This document shows positions 26,793-35,858 of a stretch of 64,000 nt of DNA, piece by piece (within the stretch, counting starts at the first letter, position 1; each line of letters opens with the position of its first letter). The stretch covers positions 1 through 64,000 of the forward strand of contig JBFGKE010000002.1 of the NCBI GenBank assembly GCA_041576815.1, in the 5' to 3' direction. Under the pieces are notes generated by a model. The model saw nothing but the letters and a program-made list of their open reading frames with translations, did not search any database and was not told where the DNA came from. The position numbers were made by a program, and so were the translations under genes. Source of the stretch: SG8-38 sp041576815. GTDB lineage: Bacteria > Myxococcota_A > Polyangia > Polyangiales > Houyiibacteriaceae.

Positions 26793-28217
26793 GTGTCATT
26801 AGAACTAATTCGTTGGATAGCTAACGAGCTTCGACTCGCGCTCCTCGAAGAAGCAGACAGCGGCGAGGTGATCGCCAACGTGCATGCGCTCGAGACTCTC
26901 GGCGGCGCGCCGCCGTCAGATCTCGTCGTCGCCGCGGAACAGCTCATGAGCGCCGCCGACAACGAGCCTTTGAACGACGCCGTGCGCCGCGCGCGTGCGG
27001 GTACGGAGTGTTCGTTTGCGCCCAGGCTCGGGGTTCAAGTGCTCGCGATCCCGGCAGGCGAAGGGCGCGCTGCGCTGCTGATCACGTCCCAGGAAAGCCC
27101 GGTGGCCGAGAGCATCCAGGCCAAGGCATCTGCCGCGGATCTCGCGGCGGGCGTATCGCACGAAGTCGCCAATGCGCTGAGCGCGATCGTCGGTTGGGCA
27201 CAGGTCGCGCGAGAGCGCCCAGACAAGGCCCCACCCCAAGAAGCGCTCGCGCTGATCGAAAAGAGCGCGCAGGTCGCGCGCGACGCGACACAGGACCTGC
27301 TTCGGATGGTGCGAAACACCAACCACGAGCGGACGCGGACCGACCTCACGGTCGTGATCCGGGACGTGGTTCGGCTCCTTCGGCCCGAGGCTCAGACCAA
27401 GCGCGTGCAGGTCCGAGCCGAGGTCGAGGACGACTGCTGGGTGGAAGGCAAGCGCTCGCAGCTCTTTTCCATCGTGTGGAACCTCGCGCACAACGCCGTG
27501 CAGATGGTTCCCGCGGGCGGGGAGGTTTCGCTTCACACCCAGCCGCACGGAACCCTGGTCGAGCTCGAGGTCCGCGACAACGGCCCGGGCATGTCCGAAG
27601 CGCAGAAAGAACGCGCGTTCGACCCGTACTACACGACGCGCACGGAAGGCACGGGCCTCGGTCTTGCGATCGTGCGCGACACCGTGGAGTCACTCGGGGG
27701 CCGGATCCGCCTCGATACGTCTCCTGGCCGAGGCGCGCAGTTCCGGATTCAGCTTCCCGAAGCGGGGATCAAGCGCGAATCCGAGATGGTCCCCAAGCGG
27801 ACTCGCATCAGTCGGGTCATGAAGCCCGAGCAGGCCGAGCGGGCTCACATCCTGGTCGTGGAAGACGACGAAGGCGTGCGCGGCCTCATCGCGACGACGC
27901 TCGCGCTCAGCAACGTGTCGTCGACCTGCGTGGGCACCGCGGAAGAGGCGCTTTCCAAGAAGGGACCGTTCTCGGCTGCTCTGATCGATCTCACGCTGCC
28001 GGACGAGCGCGGGGACATCTTGCTCGGGCAGCTCCGCAAGAAGGGCTCGGTCACGCGCGCGGCGATCATGAGCGGAGCGCCGCCGCCGGCAGATGCCGAT
28101 CCCGACGGACACCCGGAGCGCTGGCTGCGAAAGCCTTTCGACCCTTCGGACCTGCTGCTGATGCTGCGCGAGCTCATGGAGCCCGAAGCAGGCGCGAAAA
28201 ACGCGGCCGGATCCTAG
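26793..28217 (+). CDS. hybrid histidine kinase with C-terminal receiver domain
   Basis: A 474-residue cytoplasmic protein without membrane segments. The N-terminal part (about 1-105) is an uncharacterised sensor-like region. HisKA has AAGVSHEVANALSAIVG with His123. HATPase has NLAHNAVQM (N box), DNGPGMS (G1) and GTGLGLAIV (G2). The receiver domain (about 350-465) carries the phospho-acceptor Asp399 in ALIDLTLPD and a late Lys (WLRKPFDP). The GTG at 26793 is chosen because the start MSLELIRWIANELR forms a plausible helix; a TTG at 26775 is possible. His-to-Asp relay inside one protein is expected. The downstream target is unknown. Confidence 0.9.
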   Translation: MSLELIRWIANELRLALLEEADSGEVIANVHALETLGGAPPSDLVVAAEQLMSAADNEPLNDAVRRARAGTECSFAPRLGVQVLAIPAGEGRAALLITSQESPVAESIQAKASAADLAAGVSHEVANALSAIVGWAQVARERPDKAPPQEALALIEKSAQVARDATQDLLRMVRNTNHERTRTDLTVVIRDVVRLLRPEAQTKRVQVRAEVEDDCWVEGKRSQLFSIVWNLAHNAVQMVPAGGEVSLHTQPHGTLVELEVRDNGPGMSEAQKERAFDPYYTTRTEGTGLGLAIVRDTVESLGGRIRLDTSPGRGAQFRIQLPEAGIKRESEMVPKRTRISRVMKPEQAERAHILVVEDDEGVRGLIATTLALSNVSSTCVGTAEEALSKKGPFSAALIDLTLPDERGDILLGQLRKKGSVTRAAIMSGAPPPADADPDGHPERWLRKPFDPSDLLLMLRELMEPEAGAKNAAGS

Positions 28218-28218
28218 C

Positions 28219-29037
28219 TCAGGCGAAGCGCTCAGCGAGCGCACGGATGTGAACCGGGCTGGTGCCGCAGCAGCCGCCGATCGTCGTCGCGCCCGCGGCG
28301 GCCCAGCGTTCGGCCAGATCGGCATACGCCTCGGCAGCCCGCGGGCCCGCCGCACCCCACCCGAGCGCATCCTCCTCGCGGCCGGCGTTCGCATAGACGC
28401 CAACCGGCAGGTCGAGCGATGCAATCGCGTCGACGTAGCGAAGCGTGTCATTCGCCGCGGTGCAGTTGACCAAGATCCGCTCTACTCCGACGGACGCGCA
28501 GTCGCTCGCGATGTCAAAAAGGGCTTGCGGCGAAAGCAAATCGCCGAACGGACCGGCAGTCAGTGAGAGCCACGTGGGCAGGCCGGTCGCCACGGCCGCC
28601 TCGGCTGCCGCTCTCGCCTCGCCTGGATGCGCAAAGGTTTCGCAAAGAAGCGCGTCACAACCCGACTCGCAGAGCGCGCGAGCGATCGCCTCGTGCTCGG
28701 GCTTCGCGGCCGCGCCCGGGCTCAGGTCGGGTCGATAGCAGTCCTCGACCGGGGCGATGCTGCCTAGCACCCGGTGGCCAGACGGCACCGAGCCCTTGGC
28801 GATCTTCACGGCGTCGTCGAGCAGGATGCGCCAGCTCTTGCCCCCGGTTCGCGGCTGCGTTCGGAACGTGTTCGCCGTGTGAAGCGTCGCCCCCGCATCT
28901 GCATAGTCCGCGTGCACCTGCGCGAGCAGCGCCGGAGCGTCGACCATCGCCTTCGCGCTCCACGCCGGGGGTTCGAGCACCAGGCCGCGAGCGACGAGCT
29001 CGGTCCCGATCGCTCCGTCGAGGATCTGTACGGTCAT
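28219..29037 (-). CDS. homocysteine S-methyltransferase-family protein
   Basis: A 272-residue barrel protein of the Zn-dependent homocysteine/selenocysteine methyltransferase family. It starts with LDGAIGTELVARG. The zinc ligands are the Cys in LVNCTAAND and the Cys pair in IGGCCGTSPVHIRAL. The ANTFRTQP segment is the usual substrate region. Methyl donors in this family include S-methylmethionine or betaine; which applies here is unclear. It is shorter than MetH and has no cobalamin module, so it is not MetH itself. It starts two bases from the upstream reach of the next kinase frame and ends two bases from the hybrid kinase stop. Confidence 0.88.
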   Translation of the reverse strand: MTVQILDGAIGTELVARGLVLEPPAWSAKAMVDAPALLAQVHADYADAGATLHTANTFRTQPRTGGKSWRILLDDAVKIAKGSVPSGHRVLGSIAPVEDCYRPDLSPGAAAKPEHEAIARALCESGCDALLCETFAHPGEARAAAEAAVATGLPTWLSLTAGPFGDLLSPQALFDIASDCASVGVERILVNCTAANDTLRYVDAIASLDLPVGVYANAGREEDALGWGAAGPRAAEAYADLAERWAAAGATTIGGCCGTSPVHIRALAERFA

Positions 29038-29092
29038 CGTGCCGGAGACTCTAGCAACTGACCGCGCCGTGTGGAGCTGTTACGCTTCGGTC

Positions 29093-31228
29093 GTGGACGC
29101 GAGGACGCAGACCTCGTTCATCGCCGCGCTTCTGTGCTTTGCGCTTGCAGCGAGCGTCCTGCTTCGCACCCAGCGCCAGCGCGATCGGTGGCTCTTCGGC
29201 ATCTTGGCAACCAACATGGGGCTCTGGTACGTGAGCCAGTTCATGCTTGGCGTGGTCGGGCCCGCGCCCTTCTGGGCTCGCTTCAACTTGATTTGCGGCG
29301 TGTTGCTCCCGCTCTCGGCAGTCGCGTTCTTCGCGGTGCTCGCCCCATCGGAAACCGGCCGCACTCGCTTTCTCCGGCGGGCCTCGATCGTCTTCGCCGT
29401 CGTGCTGCTCGGCGCCATGCTCACCCCCTTCTACGATCACGCCGTCGTGGTGGGCGGCCTTCTCACCTATGTCACCGTGTTCCTGTCCCTCGCCCTGCTC
29501 TACCTCTACAAGATGGGATTCGAGACCGACTCGCGGGTCGAGGGCGCGCGGCTCCGCTACATCGCGCTCGTCGGCGGCTTCGGCGGTCTTTTCACGCTGG
29601 TCGAGTACCTGCCGTACGCGGGCCTCGACATCCCGCCCGTGGGCACGGTGCTGATCCTGGTGTTCCTCTACGCCCTATCACAGTCGATCACGCACTACCG
29701 ACTCATAGACCTCTACGAGCTCGCGGGCCGCCTCGGCGTGCTCACCGCCCTCGCTTTCGTTCTCGCCTTCATCCTGTGGGCGATGCGACTCGTGTCGGGC
29801 GAGCAGCTGTTCCTGCACGTCGTCGTGTCCGCGTTCGTCGTCCTAATTCTCTTCGATCCGGTTCGCACCAGGGTCAAGGAGTGGATCTCCCAGGTCTTTT
29901 TCCACGAACGCTTCGAGCTCGAGCGCACCATCTCGGCGCTTCGCAGGTCGCTCACCCACGTCCTGGACATCGACGAGCTCGCGGAAATCCTCATCACGGA
30001 GCTCGACGCCTCCCCTCGGTTCACCCAGGGGGCGCTCTACCTCTTGAGCCCCGACGCCCACATGTTCGTGCTGAAAGATCACTTCGGCCCCAAGCCCGCC
30101 GAGCGCGTCGAAATGGCGCCGCTTCGACCGCTGCTCGACAGGCTCTCCAAGACCGGTTCGGTCGTGTTCGAAAACGTCGAGCGCGAGCTCGAGGAACGGC
30201 GACTTCTCGGCGACGACCGCGAGGCGGAAACCGCTCACGACATCGCAGTCACGATGCAGGCGCTCCAGGCTTCGGTCTGCCTCGGGCTCCGCGGCGAGTC
30301 CGGCCATCTCTACGGCTTTCTCACGGTTCGGGACGATCGGCTGCGCGACGCGTTTTCGCGCGAAGAGGTACAGCTGTTGAGCGGCCTCGCCGCCCAGGTC
30401 GCCGTTACGGTGGAAAACTCGCAGGTCTACCAGCAAATGAAAGAACGAGACCGGCTTGCCGCGCTCGGCGAGATGGCCGCCGGGCTCGCCCACGAGATCC
30501 GAAACCCCCTCGGCTCGATCAAGGCGAGCGCGCAGTTCCTCACGGAGACCGCGCAGCAGGCAAAAGACAGCGGCGAGTTTCTGGACATCATCGTCGACGA
30601 GGTCGACCGCTTAAACCGGGTCGTGAGCTCGTTCTTGGACTACGCGCGGCCGCCCCACACCGACCCGGAGCCGATCCACGTCAACTCGGCGGTCCGGCTC
30701 ACGCTGCAGCTCCTGCGCCCCGAGTGCGACTCGGCCGACATCACTCTGCACGTCGCGATGGATCCCGACCTCCCGAAGGTGCGCATCGAGATCGAGCATC
30801 TGCGACAGATTCTGATCAACCTGGTGCAAAACGCCGTGCAGGCGATGACCGACGGCGGCGACATTTACGTGGAAACACGGACCCAAGACCGTTTCCGCGT
30901 CGGCGGCGCGGTCAGGCCCTGGGTGCAGATCAGCGTTCGCGATACCGGCCCAGGTATCGCGCCCGGTCTGCTTCCAAACCTCTTCGTGCCGTTCGTCACG
31001 ACCAAGCAGCAGGGCACCGGGCTCGGGCTTGCCATCTCTCAACGCATCGTGTCGGAGGCCGGCGGCCGAATCGACGTCCGAAGCCGCGAGGGGCTTGGAA
31101 CCACATTCGTCGTCCTGCTGCCGGCCGAGCCGGACGCCACGCTCGACGAGTTCGAAGCTGAAGCCGGGGTCGATCAATCCTCACCGAGCGAGGGCGCACC
31201 CGCGCGCCTCGAGCCGGCAGAGCCCTGA
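29093..31228 (+). CDS. membrane histidine kinase with 7TM sensor and GAF domain
   Basis: An inner-membrane sensor kinase of about 711 residues. The N-terminal 240 residues contain about seven hydrophobic helices, resembling the 7TM region found on some kinases. A GAF-like domain spans about 275-445. HisKA has AAGLAHEIRNPLGSIKASAQF with His467. HATPase has NLVQNAVQAM, DTGPGIAPG and GTGLGLAISQ. The tail is acidic. No receiver is fused, so it needs a separate partner. GTG at 29093 is preferred because it leads directly to the first helix; an in-frame GTG at 29039 would abut the neighbouring divergent start. The 3' end overlaps the convergent 31174-32166 gene by 55 bases. Confidence 0.88.
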   Translation: MDARTQTSFIAALLCFALAASVLLRTQRQRDRWLFGILATNMGLWYVSQFMLGVVGPAPFWARFNLICGVLLPLSAVAFFAVLAPSETGRTRFLRRASIVFAVVLLGAMLTPFYDHAVVVGGLLTYVTVFLSLALLYLYKMGFETDSRVEGARLRYIALVGGFGGLFTLVEYLPYAGLDIPPVGTVLILVFLYALSQSITHYRLIDLYELAGRLGVLTALAFVLAFILWAMRLVSGEQLFLHVVVSAFVVLILFDPVRTRVKEWISQVFFHERFELERTISALRRSLTHVLDIDELAEILITELDASPRFTQGALYLLSPDAHMFVLKDHFGPKPAERVEMAPLRPLLDRLSKTGSVVFENVERELEERRLLGDDREAETAHDIAVTMQALQASVCLGLRGESGHLYGFLTVRDDRLRDAFSREEVQLLSGLAAQVAVTVENSQVYQQMKERDRLAALGEMAAGLAHEIRNPLGSIKASAQFLTETAQQAKDSGEFLDIIVDEVDRLNRVVSSFLDYARPPHTDPEPIHVNSAVRLTLQLLRPECDSADITLHVAMDPDLPKVRIEIEHLRQILINLVQNAVQAMTDGGDIYVETRTQDRFRVGGAVRPWVQISVRDTGPGIAPGLLPNLFVPFVTTKQQGTGLGLAISQRIVSEAGGRIDVRSREGLGTTFVVLLPAEPDATLDEFEAEAGVDQSSPSEGAPARLEPAEP

Positions 31229-32166
31229 TCGATCGACAAGGTTTGCATTCGAACGCGATAGAGACGGATGTCCCCACGATCGAAGCTGTCTTCTGGCAGG
31301 CCGTTTTCCGCGAACAGCCGTCGAAACGCTTCGGTCGGCGTTGGCGCGGCATGCGTCGCCCGCGGAAGCTGATAGCGCCAGCGCGACGGTTGCTCGTAGG
31401 CAACCCCGTGACGAGGTTTGACCAGCGCATCGATGAGGGACACGGCGCTCGAATCGAAGGTGCCGTCGTCGAAGAGGAACGCGACCTCGACGTCGAGCTG
31501 ATTGAGACGCTCGCCGAGGGGCCCGCCCATCGACTCCATGCGCTCCTGCCAGCGTTCGCGCGCTGCGAGCGCGGCCGTGATGACCCCGTCGGCGATCGAC
31601 TGGGAGCGCGCCGAGCGCCAGAGGCGTGGACCGAACGCTCCGCGCAGAAGAACCAGAATCTCGACCGACTGCGGCTCGAGAAAAGCCTCGGGGAAGGCGT
31701 CGGGGGGAGGCGGCGTGCTCCCCTCGAGGATGCCGCGCGCCACTCGCGCCAGAACCTGGTCTGAAAGCGCGACGGGCCACCGCGTGTCGTCGAGGACGTA
31801 GAGAAGCCCTTCTGCGGTGAGGAGCTCGCCCCGAAAGCCACGCACCACCTGGCCTGCGGAGAATCGCGCCTCGAGCATCGACTCGAGAACCGATGGCGCG
31901 TCGACCTCGACCGGAAACCAAATCCCATCCAGACGCGCGTCCCGCATCGCGTCGCGCAGCCGTTCCGGATCCTGACCCCGCAACGCCTCGGCGACGGCGG
32001 GATGATCCTCGACCAAGGCCCAGCCGGTTCCGCGGGGCGCGCCCACGCGCGCCGCGACGTTCGTCCACTGGAGCAGGGCGACCGGAGGAGCGGGTCGGCT
32101 CTGATGCCAGACCCCCAGCGCTCCGAGAGCCCCCACGATCGCCAGCAGCCAGGCTCGCTTTGCCAT
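31174..32166 (-). CDS. hypothetical protein with N-terminal membrane anchor, 330 aa
   Basis: The ATG at 32166 opens with MAKRAWLLAIVGALGALGVW, a single membrane helix or uncleaved signal. The rest looks soluble, with repeated helix patterns and a Pro-rich patch (EGSTPPPPDAFPE, near residue 150). I recognise no family. It is divergent from trmL (starts 29 bases apart). Its last 18 codons overlap antisense with the end of the membrane kinase. It may therefore end in a less constrained tail, or the frame may have lost an earlier stop. Confidence 0.65.
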   Translation of the reverse strand: MAKRAWLLAIVGALGALGVWHQSRPAPPVALLQWTNVAARVGAPRGTGWALVEDHPAVAEALRGQDPERLRDAMRDARLDGIWFPVEVDAPSVLESMLEARFSAGQVVRGFRGELLTAEGLLYVLDDTRWPVALSDQVLARVARGILEGSTPPPPDAFPEAFLEPQSVEILVLLRGAFGPRLWRSARSQSIADGVITAALAARERWQERMESMGGPLGERLNQLDVEVAFLFDDGTFDSSAVSLIDALVKPRHGVAYEQPSRWRYQLPRATHAAPTPTEAFRRLFAENGLPEDSFDRGDIRLYRVRMQTLSIDQGSAGSRRAGAPSLGED

Positions 32167-32194
32167 GCCGCTACGCTCTATCGTAAGAAACCCC

Positions 32195-32704
32195 ATGCCC
32201 CAAGGCCCCAAGCTCCGGGCCCACCCGATCGCCAACCCGTTCCACGTGGTCCTCGTCGAGCCGGAGATCCCCCAGAACACGGGCGCGATCGCGCGAACCT
32301 GTGGGGCGACCCACTCCCCGCTTCACCTCGTCGGGCCCCTCGGGTTCAGCCTCGACGAGCACGCAGTTCGGCGAGCCGGCCTCGACTACTGGGACCTCGT
32401 GGACATCCATCGCCACGACTCGTTCGAACATTTCGAGGAATCCGACCCACAGCGCCGAATTCATTTGTTTTCCGCGACTGCCTCGCGTTCGTTCTTCGAG
32501 GCGAGCTTTCAGCCCGGCGACGCGCTGGTGTTCGGGAAGGAGTCGGTGGGGCTTCCCCGAGAGCTCCTCGAGGACCGGCAAAACGTATGGGCGATCCCCA
32601 CCAGTGGGCCGGTGCGGAGCCTCAATCTGAGCAACGCCGTCGCCATCGTGCTCTACGAAGCATTGCGCCAAAATCAGGCCTTCGAGGACACCTTTCTGGG
32701 CTAG
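32195..32704 (+). CDS. trmL: tRNA (cytidine(34)-2'-O)-methyltransferase, TrmL-like
   Basis: A 169-residue SPOUT methyltransferase that 2'-O-methylates the wobble base of tRNA-Leu. The trefoil-knot motifs are visible: LVEPEIPQNTGAIARTC at the start, LHLVGPLGFSLDE, LVFGKESVGLP and IPTSGPVRSLNLSNAVAIVLYE at the end. The ATG at 32195 is preferred; an upstream ATG at 32165 would overlap the divergent neighbour. It is slightly longer than E. coli TrmL (157 aa). Confidence 0.93.
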   Translation: MPQGPKLRAHPIANPFHVVLVEPEIPQNTGAIARTCGATHSPLHLVGPLGFSLDEHAVRRAGLDYWDLVDIHRHDSFEHFEESDPQRRIHLFSATASRSFFEASFQPGDALVFGKESVGLPRELLEDRQNVWAIPTSGPVRSLNLSNAVAIVLYEALRQNQAFEDTFLG

Positions 32705-32748
32705 GCCTGCCGCCGTGAATACGCCCGGGCGGGCTGCGTCCCAAATGC

Positions 32749-33693
32749 ATGGCCAATTTACGCGCGACGCCCCTTCTGCTTCTGGTGCTGCTCCTCGGCG
32801 GCTGCCCGGTCTATGGGTCCGGCGAGCCGGTGCAGCGCGAGGTTCAAGTCTCTTGCCTGAACGACTTCGACTGTCCGACCGACACGTTTTGCGACCCGGA
32901 CACCAACCGCTGCCTCGCCTACGACTTCGGCATCTGCCTCACCGCGGGCGATTGTCCCGTCGGTAGCTACTGCGACCTCTCCGACGGCGGCTGCTACATC
33001 CCGGGCCTCGCTGAATGCAGCGTCGATCGGGATTGCCAGTCCGGGTTCGAATGCGACTTCCGAAACAGCTGCCGGCCCGAGGTTCCAGGTGCGTGTCTCG
33101 ACGACGGCGACTGCAACACCGGCAACCTCTGCCTCGAAAACGTGTGCACCCCGGTCGAGCAAACCTGCCAGTACGATTTTCAATGCGCCGCTGGGTTCAC
33201 CTGCACCAACAGTCGCTGTCTGTTGCTCTGCGGACCCGAAACGCGTTGCCCGAACGGCACCGAGTGCGTCGACAGCCTGTGTCAGGCAGTGGTCGGCGAA
33301 TGCGTGGACAGCAGCGAATGTCCCGACCTCACGACCCACTGCGTCGAAGGACGGTGCCTTCGCCGGTGCGACGCAGGCTGCGATGAGGCGACCGAGGTGT
33401 GCGACGCCAATGACTTCTGCCGCCCGCGAACCAGCCCCGACCCGAACGCGCCGACGCCGTTCTGCCGCGACGACGCCGACTGCAGCGGGACCGTGTGCGT
33501 CGAGGGCGTCTGCCGCACCGAGTGCGACATCACCGCCCCCGAGCCCGACAAGATCTGCGCCTCTTTCGATGCGCAGGTGCCACTCTGTGGCCCGGACAAC
33601 CTCTGCTACGCCGAGAGCGAGAGCGTCAGCGACTGCCGCGTCCAGGGCGACTGCGCCCAAGGACAAAGCTGCATCGACGGCAAGTGCCGCTAA
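32749..33693 (+). CDS. Cys-rich lipoprotein with EGF/dickkopf-like short repeats
   Basis: A 314-residue protein with lipobox LLLGGC (lipid on about Cys19) and then over 40 cysteines. It has repeated units of the type C-x4-DC-x4-C-x6-C, for example SVDRDCQSGFECDF, DDGDCNTGNLCLE and RVQGDCAQGQSCIDG. Such units are common in myxobacterial outer-membrane lipoproteins of unknown role; extracellular disulfide stabilisation is expected. Units are irregular and diverged, unlike the near-identical array at 1-1650. It is probably a single gene, converging on the SDR gene with overlapping stop codons at 33690-33693. Confidence 0.85.
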   Translation: MANLRATPLLLLVLLLGGCPVYGSGEPVQREVQVSCLNDFDCPTDTFCDPDTNRCLAYDFGICLTAGDCPVGSYCDLSDGGCYIPGLAECSVDRDCQSGFECDFRNSCRPEVPGACLDDGDCNTGNLCLENVCTPVEQTCQYDFQCAAGFTCTNSRCLLLCGPETRCPNGTECVDSLCQAVVGECVDSSECPDLTTHCVEGRCLRRCDAGCDEATEVCDANDFCRPRTSPDPNAPTPFCRDDADCSGTVCVEGVCRTECDITAPEPDKICASFDAQVPLCGPDNLCYAESESVSDCRVQGDCAQGQSCIDGKCR

Positions 33694-34823
33694 GAGAGCC
33701 GGTACCGCAGCCGCCGCACGTCTCTGAGCACCCGGTCGATCGAGTGCGAGGGCGCATACCCCAGCTCGGCCCGGGCCCTCGCGTCGTCGACCATGCAGAC
33801 GTAGCGCAGATGGTCGAGCTCTTCGGAGGGGAAGCTGCTCAACCGGAGCTTCCAGAGCTGATCGAGGGCCATCCTGGCAAGGGGTGACGGGATGGTGCGC
33901 GGCCGCCCACCGACTCTGCGGACCATGTGGGAAAGCGGCATCTCGCCTGGGCCCCGGATGTTGAAGATGCCGCGCACCCCAGGCCGAAGCGCGAGTTGGA
34001 TCGCGTGCACGACGTCTTTTTCGTGAACGATCTGCATCATGGGGTCGAAGCCCATGACCATGATCGGACGGTCGAGGCGGAGGTAGTTGCTCGCGGCATT
34101 GTGTACCCGGCCGACGATGTGGCAGGGCCGCAGGATCACGGTGTCGGTGTCGGGATTCTTCCAAAAGAAGCTCTGTGCGAGCATGTCGAGCTCGACCAGG
34201 TCGCGCATGCCGCCGAAGTGCTGGGCGCCGAGGAGCGGCGCGTCTTCGGTCAGGAACTGCGGGTTGTTGGGCTGCGGACCGTAGACGTTGGCGCCGGAGA
34301 GCACGACGAGCTTCGGCACCGAATACTGCGACATGTAGTCGAGTAGCTTCTGAAAGGCGACGATGTTCCAGGCGTGCCGGTCGCGGTCGCTCCGGCGACG
34401 GTCGTGAAGAACGCCGAGGTGGACCACCGCGCGGATGTGACGGCCGCGAAAGATGTCTTTCATCTTCTTGCGACGCATGTCGACCTGGTGGTGCACGATA
34501 TCCTTCGGCCGGTCCGAAAAGGACCGGCGATCGACCCCGACGACCCGGTCGGTGCGATGAAGCTCGCGCGCAAGCAGCTTCCCTAGGCGCCCGCAAACGC
34601 CGGTCACCAACACGGCGCCTTCGAGAGCGGGCTTCGGATGCACGCCGGTCGTCGTCGTCGGGCTCGGCGTGCGGTCGACTGCCACGTCGCCCGAACGTCC
34701 GAAGACCCCACGCGCAACCGGTGCCCGGACCGAGGCCTCGATCTCGGCCGCTTGGGGAAGCTTTCGCGGCGTGAGCTTTCGTCGTCTGCTGGGCTCGGGC
34801 TGCTGCATCGTGGGGCTCTTCAT
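33690..34823 (-). CDS. extended SDR (NAD-dependent epimerase/dehydratase fold) with altered active site
   Basis: A 377-residue protein. Residues 1-68 are a basic, probably disordered extension (PSRRRKLTPRKLPQ, TPSPTTTT). The Rossmann domain follows, with the nucleotide motif TGVCGRLG (74-81) and the strand VVHLGVLHDRR. VLSGANVYGP matches the usual Ser region. The catalytic YxxxK position reads FGGMR (203-207), so both Tyr and Lys appear replaced. It may bind NAD(P) without normal redox chemistry. Its ATG overlaps the stop of the PlsC-like gene (TGATG), so the two are translated together, suggesting a joint role in lipid or envelope metabolism. Confidence 0.85.
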   Translation of the reverse strand: MKSPTMQQPEPSRRRKLTPRKLPQAAEIEASVRAPVARGVFGRSGDVAVDRTPSPTTTTGVHPKPALEGAVLVTGVCGRLGKLLARELHRTDRVVGVDRRSFSDRPKDIVHHQVDMRRKKMKDIFRGRHIRAVVHLGVLHDRRRSDRDRHAWNIVAFQKLLDYMSQYSVPKLVVLSGANVYGPQPNNPQFLTEDAPLLGAQHFGGMRDLVELDMLAQSFFWKNPDTDTVILRPCHIVGRVHNAASNYLRLDRPIMVMGFDPMMQIVHEKDVVHAIQLALRPGVRGIFNIRGPGEMPLSHMVRRVGGRPRTIPSPLARMALDQLWKLRLSSFPSEELDHLRYVCMVDDARARAELGYAPSHSIDRVLRDVRRLRYRLS

Positions 34824-35761
34824 CAGAGGAACACGCCCTTTCGCTCGCGGAGGCCACGGTTGACCATGCTTTGAATCGTGCTCTTCACGAGCCAGACCTT
34901 TTCTTCGATGGCGGAGTCGTCGTCGTCGGCGTCGCCCTCGAATCGAAAGGGCTCGCCGAAATAAAGGCGGTACTTGGTCGGAAGCGGCGCGACCATCCCG
35001 AAGAACATCTGAGGCATCACGGGAAAGGCCGGCATCCTCAGCAGACGGGCGAGCGGCTTGAAGTCGCCGATCGACGGGTACTGCTCTTCGCCGCCGATGA
35101 CGGCGACGGGGACGATCGGGGCGCTGGTCTCGATCGCCAGGCGCACGAACCCGAGCCCGAAATCGGTGAGCTGATAGCGCTGATCGTAGGTCTTGCTGAT
35201 GCCGCGCGCGCCCTCCGGAAAGACGATGAGGCTTTCTTCTTGGCGGAGGAGACGCCGGGCGTTTTCCGGCGACCCGACCACTTGGCCGAGCCGCGGGTAG
35301 AGGGTCGAGATGAACGGAAGCTCGGCGGTCCACGTTTCCACCATGCTCCGTGGAAAGCGGGGAGGATCGGCGTCGAGCATGAGGGCGCACGCGATCATGA
35401 CGGCATCGAGGGGCAGCTGGCCCGAATGGTTGGCCACGATCAGCACTCGCCCGCTCGGAACCCGCTCGATGCCGTAGACCTGGGTGCGGAAATAGCGGCG
35501 GTGGAGGAGCGCCGCCAGGGCCAGGGCATACCGGCTGGTGTCGGGGTCGAAGCCGAAGGGATCCTGGCCGACCTCGTTGGGATAGGTTTTGATGCCCGCG
35601 ATCCGCGCGTCGATGTCTTGGCCGATCACATCCTCGGCGAAGCGGACGACGCGATCGCCGACGGACCGCGCCACCTGCCGCAGGGGAGACTCCCCCAGCA
35701 AGCGCGGCCGGCGCCAGCCGGCGAATGGCACGATCGACCCCCGTTGCGCCATGAAAGGCAT
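34823..35761 (-). CDS. PlsC-like lysophospholipid acyltransferase
   Basis: A 312-residue acyltransferase of the glycerophospholipid family. The catalytic block is NHSGQLPLDA (His112, Asp119), the wider H-x6-D form seen in DGAT/MGAT-like bacterial enzymes rather than the classic H-x4-D. The second motif FPEGARG lies near residue 187, and PIVPVAVIGGEEQYP follows. No clear membrane helix is visible, so peripheral membrane association is likely. ATG at 35761 is used; a TTG upstream (35788) and an ATG at 35752 are alternatives. It is the first gene of the coupled pair with the SDR. Confidence 0.88.
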   Translation of the reverse strand: MPFMAQRGSIVPFAGWRRPRLLGESPLRQVARSVGDRVVRFAEDVIGQDIDARIAGIKTYPNEVGQDPFGFDPDTSRYALALAALLHRRYFRTQVYGIERVPSGRVLIVANHSGQLPLDAVMIACALMLDADPPRFPRSMVETWTAELPFISTLYPRLGQVVGSPENARRLLRQEESLIVFPEGARGISKTYDQRYQLTDFGLGFVRLAIETSAPIVPVAVIGGEEQYPSIGDFKPLARLLRMPAFPVMPQMFFGMVAPLPTKYRLYFGEPFRFEGDADDDDSAIEEKVWLVKSTIQSMVNRGLRERKGVFL

Positions 35762-35858
35762 CGTGTCGACAGAAGCCGGGCGCGTCAATGGGAAACGGAG
35801 CGACGATCTCCGAACATCCCCTCTTCACGGAGCCCCAGCTCCGGGTCATGCTCCGCGC

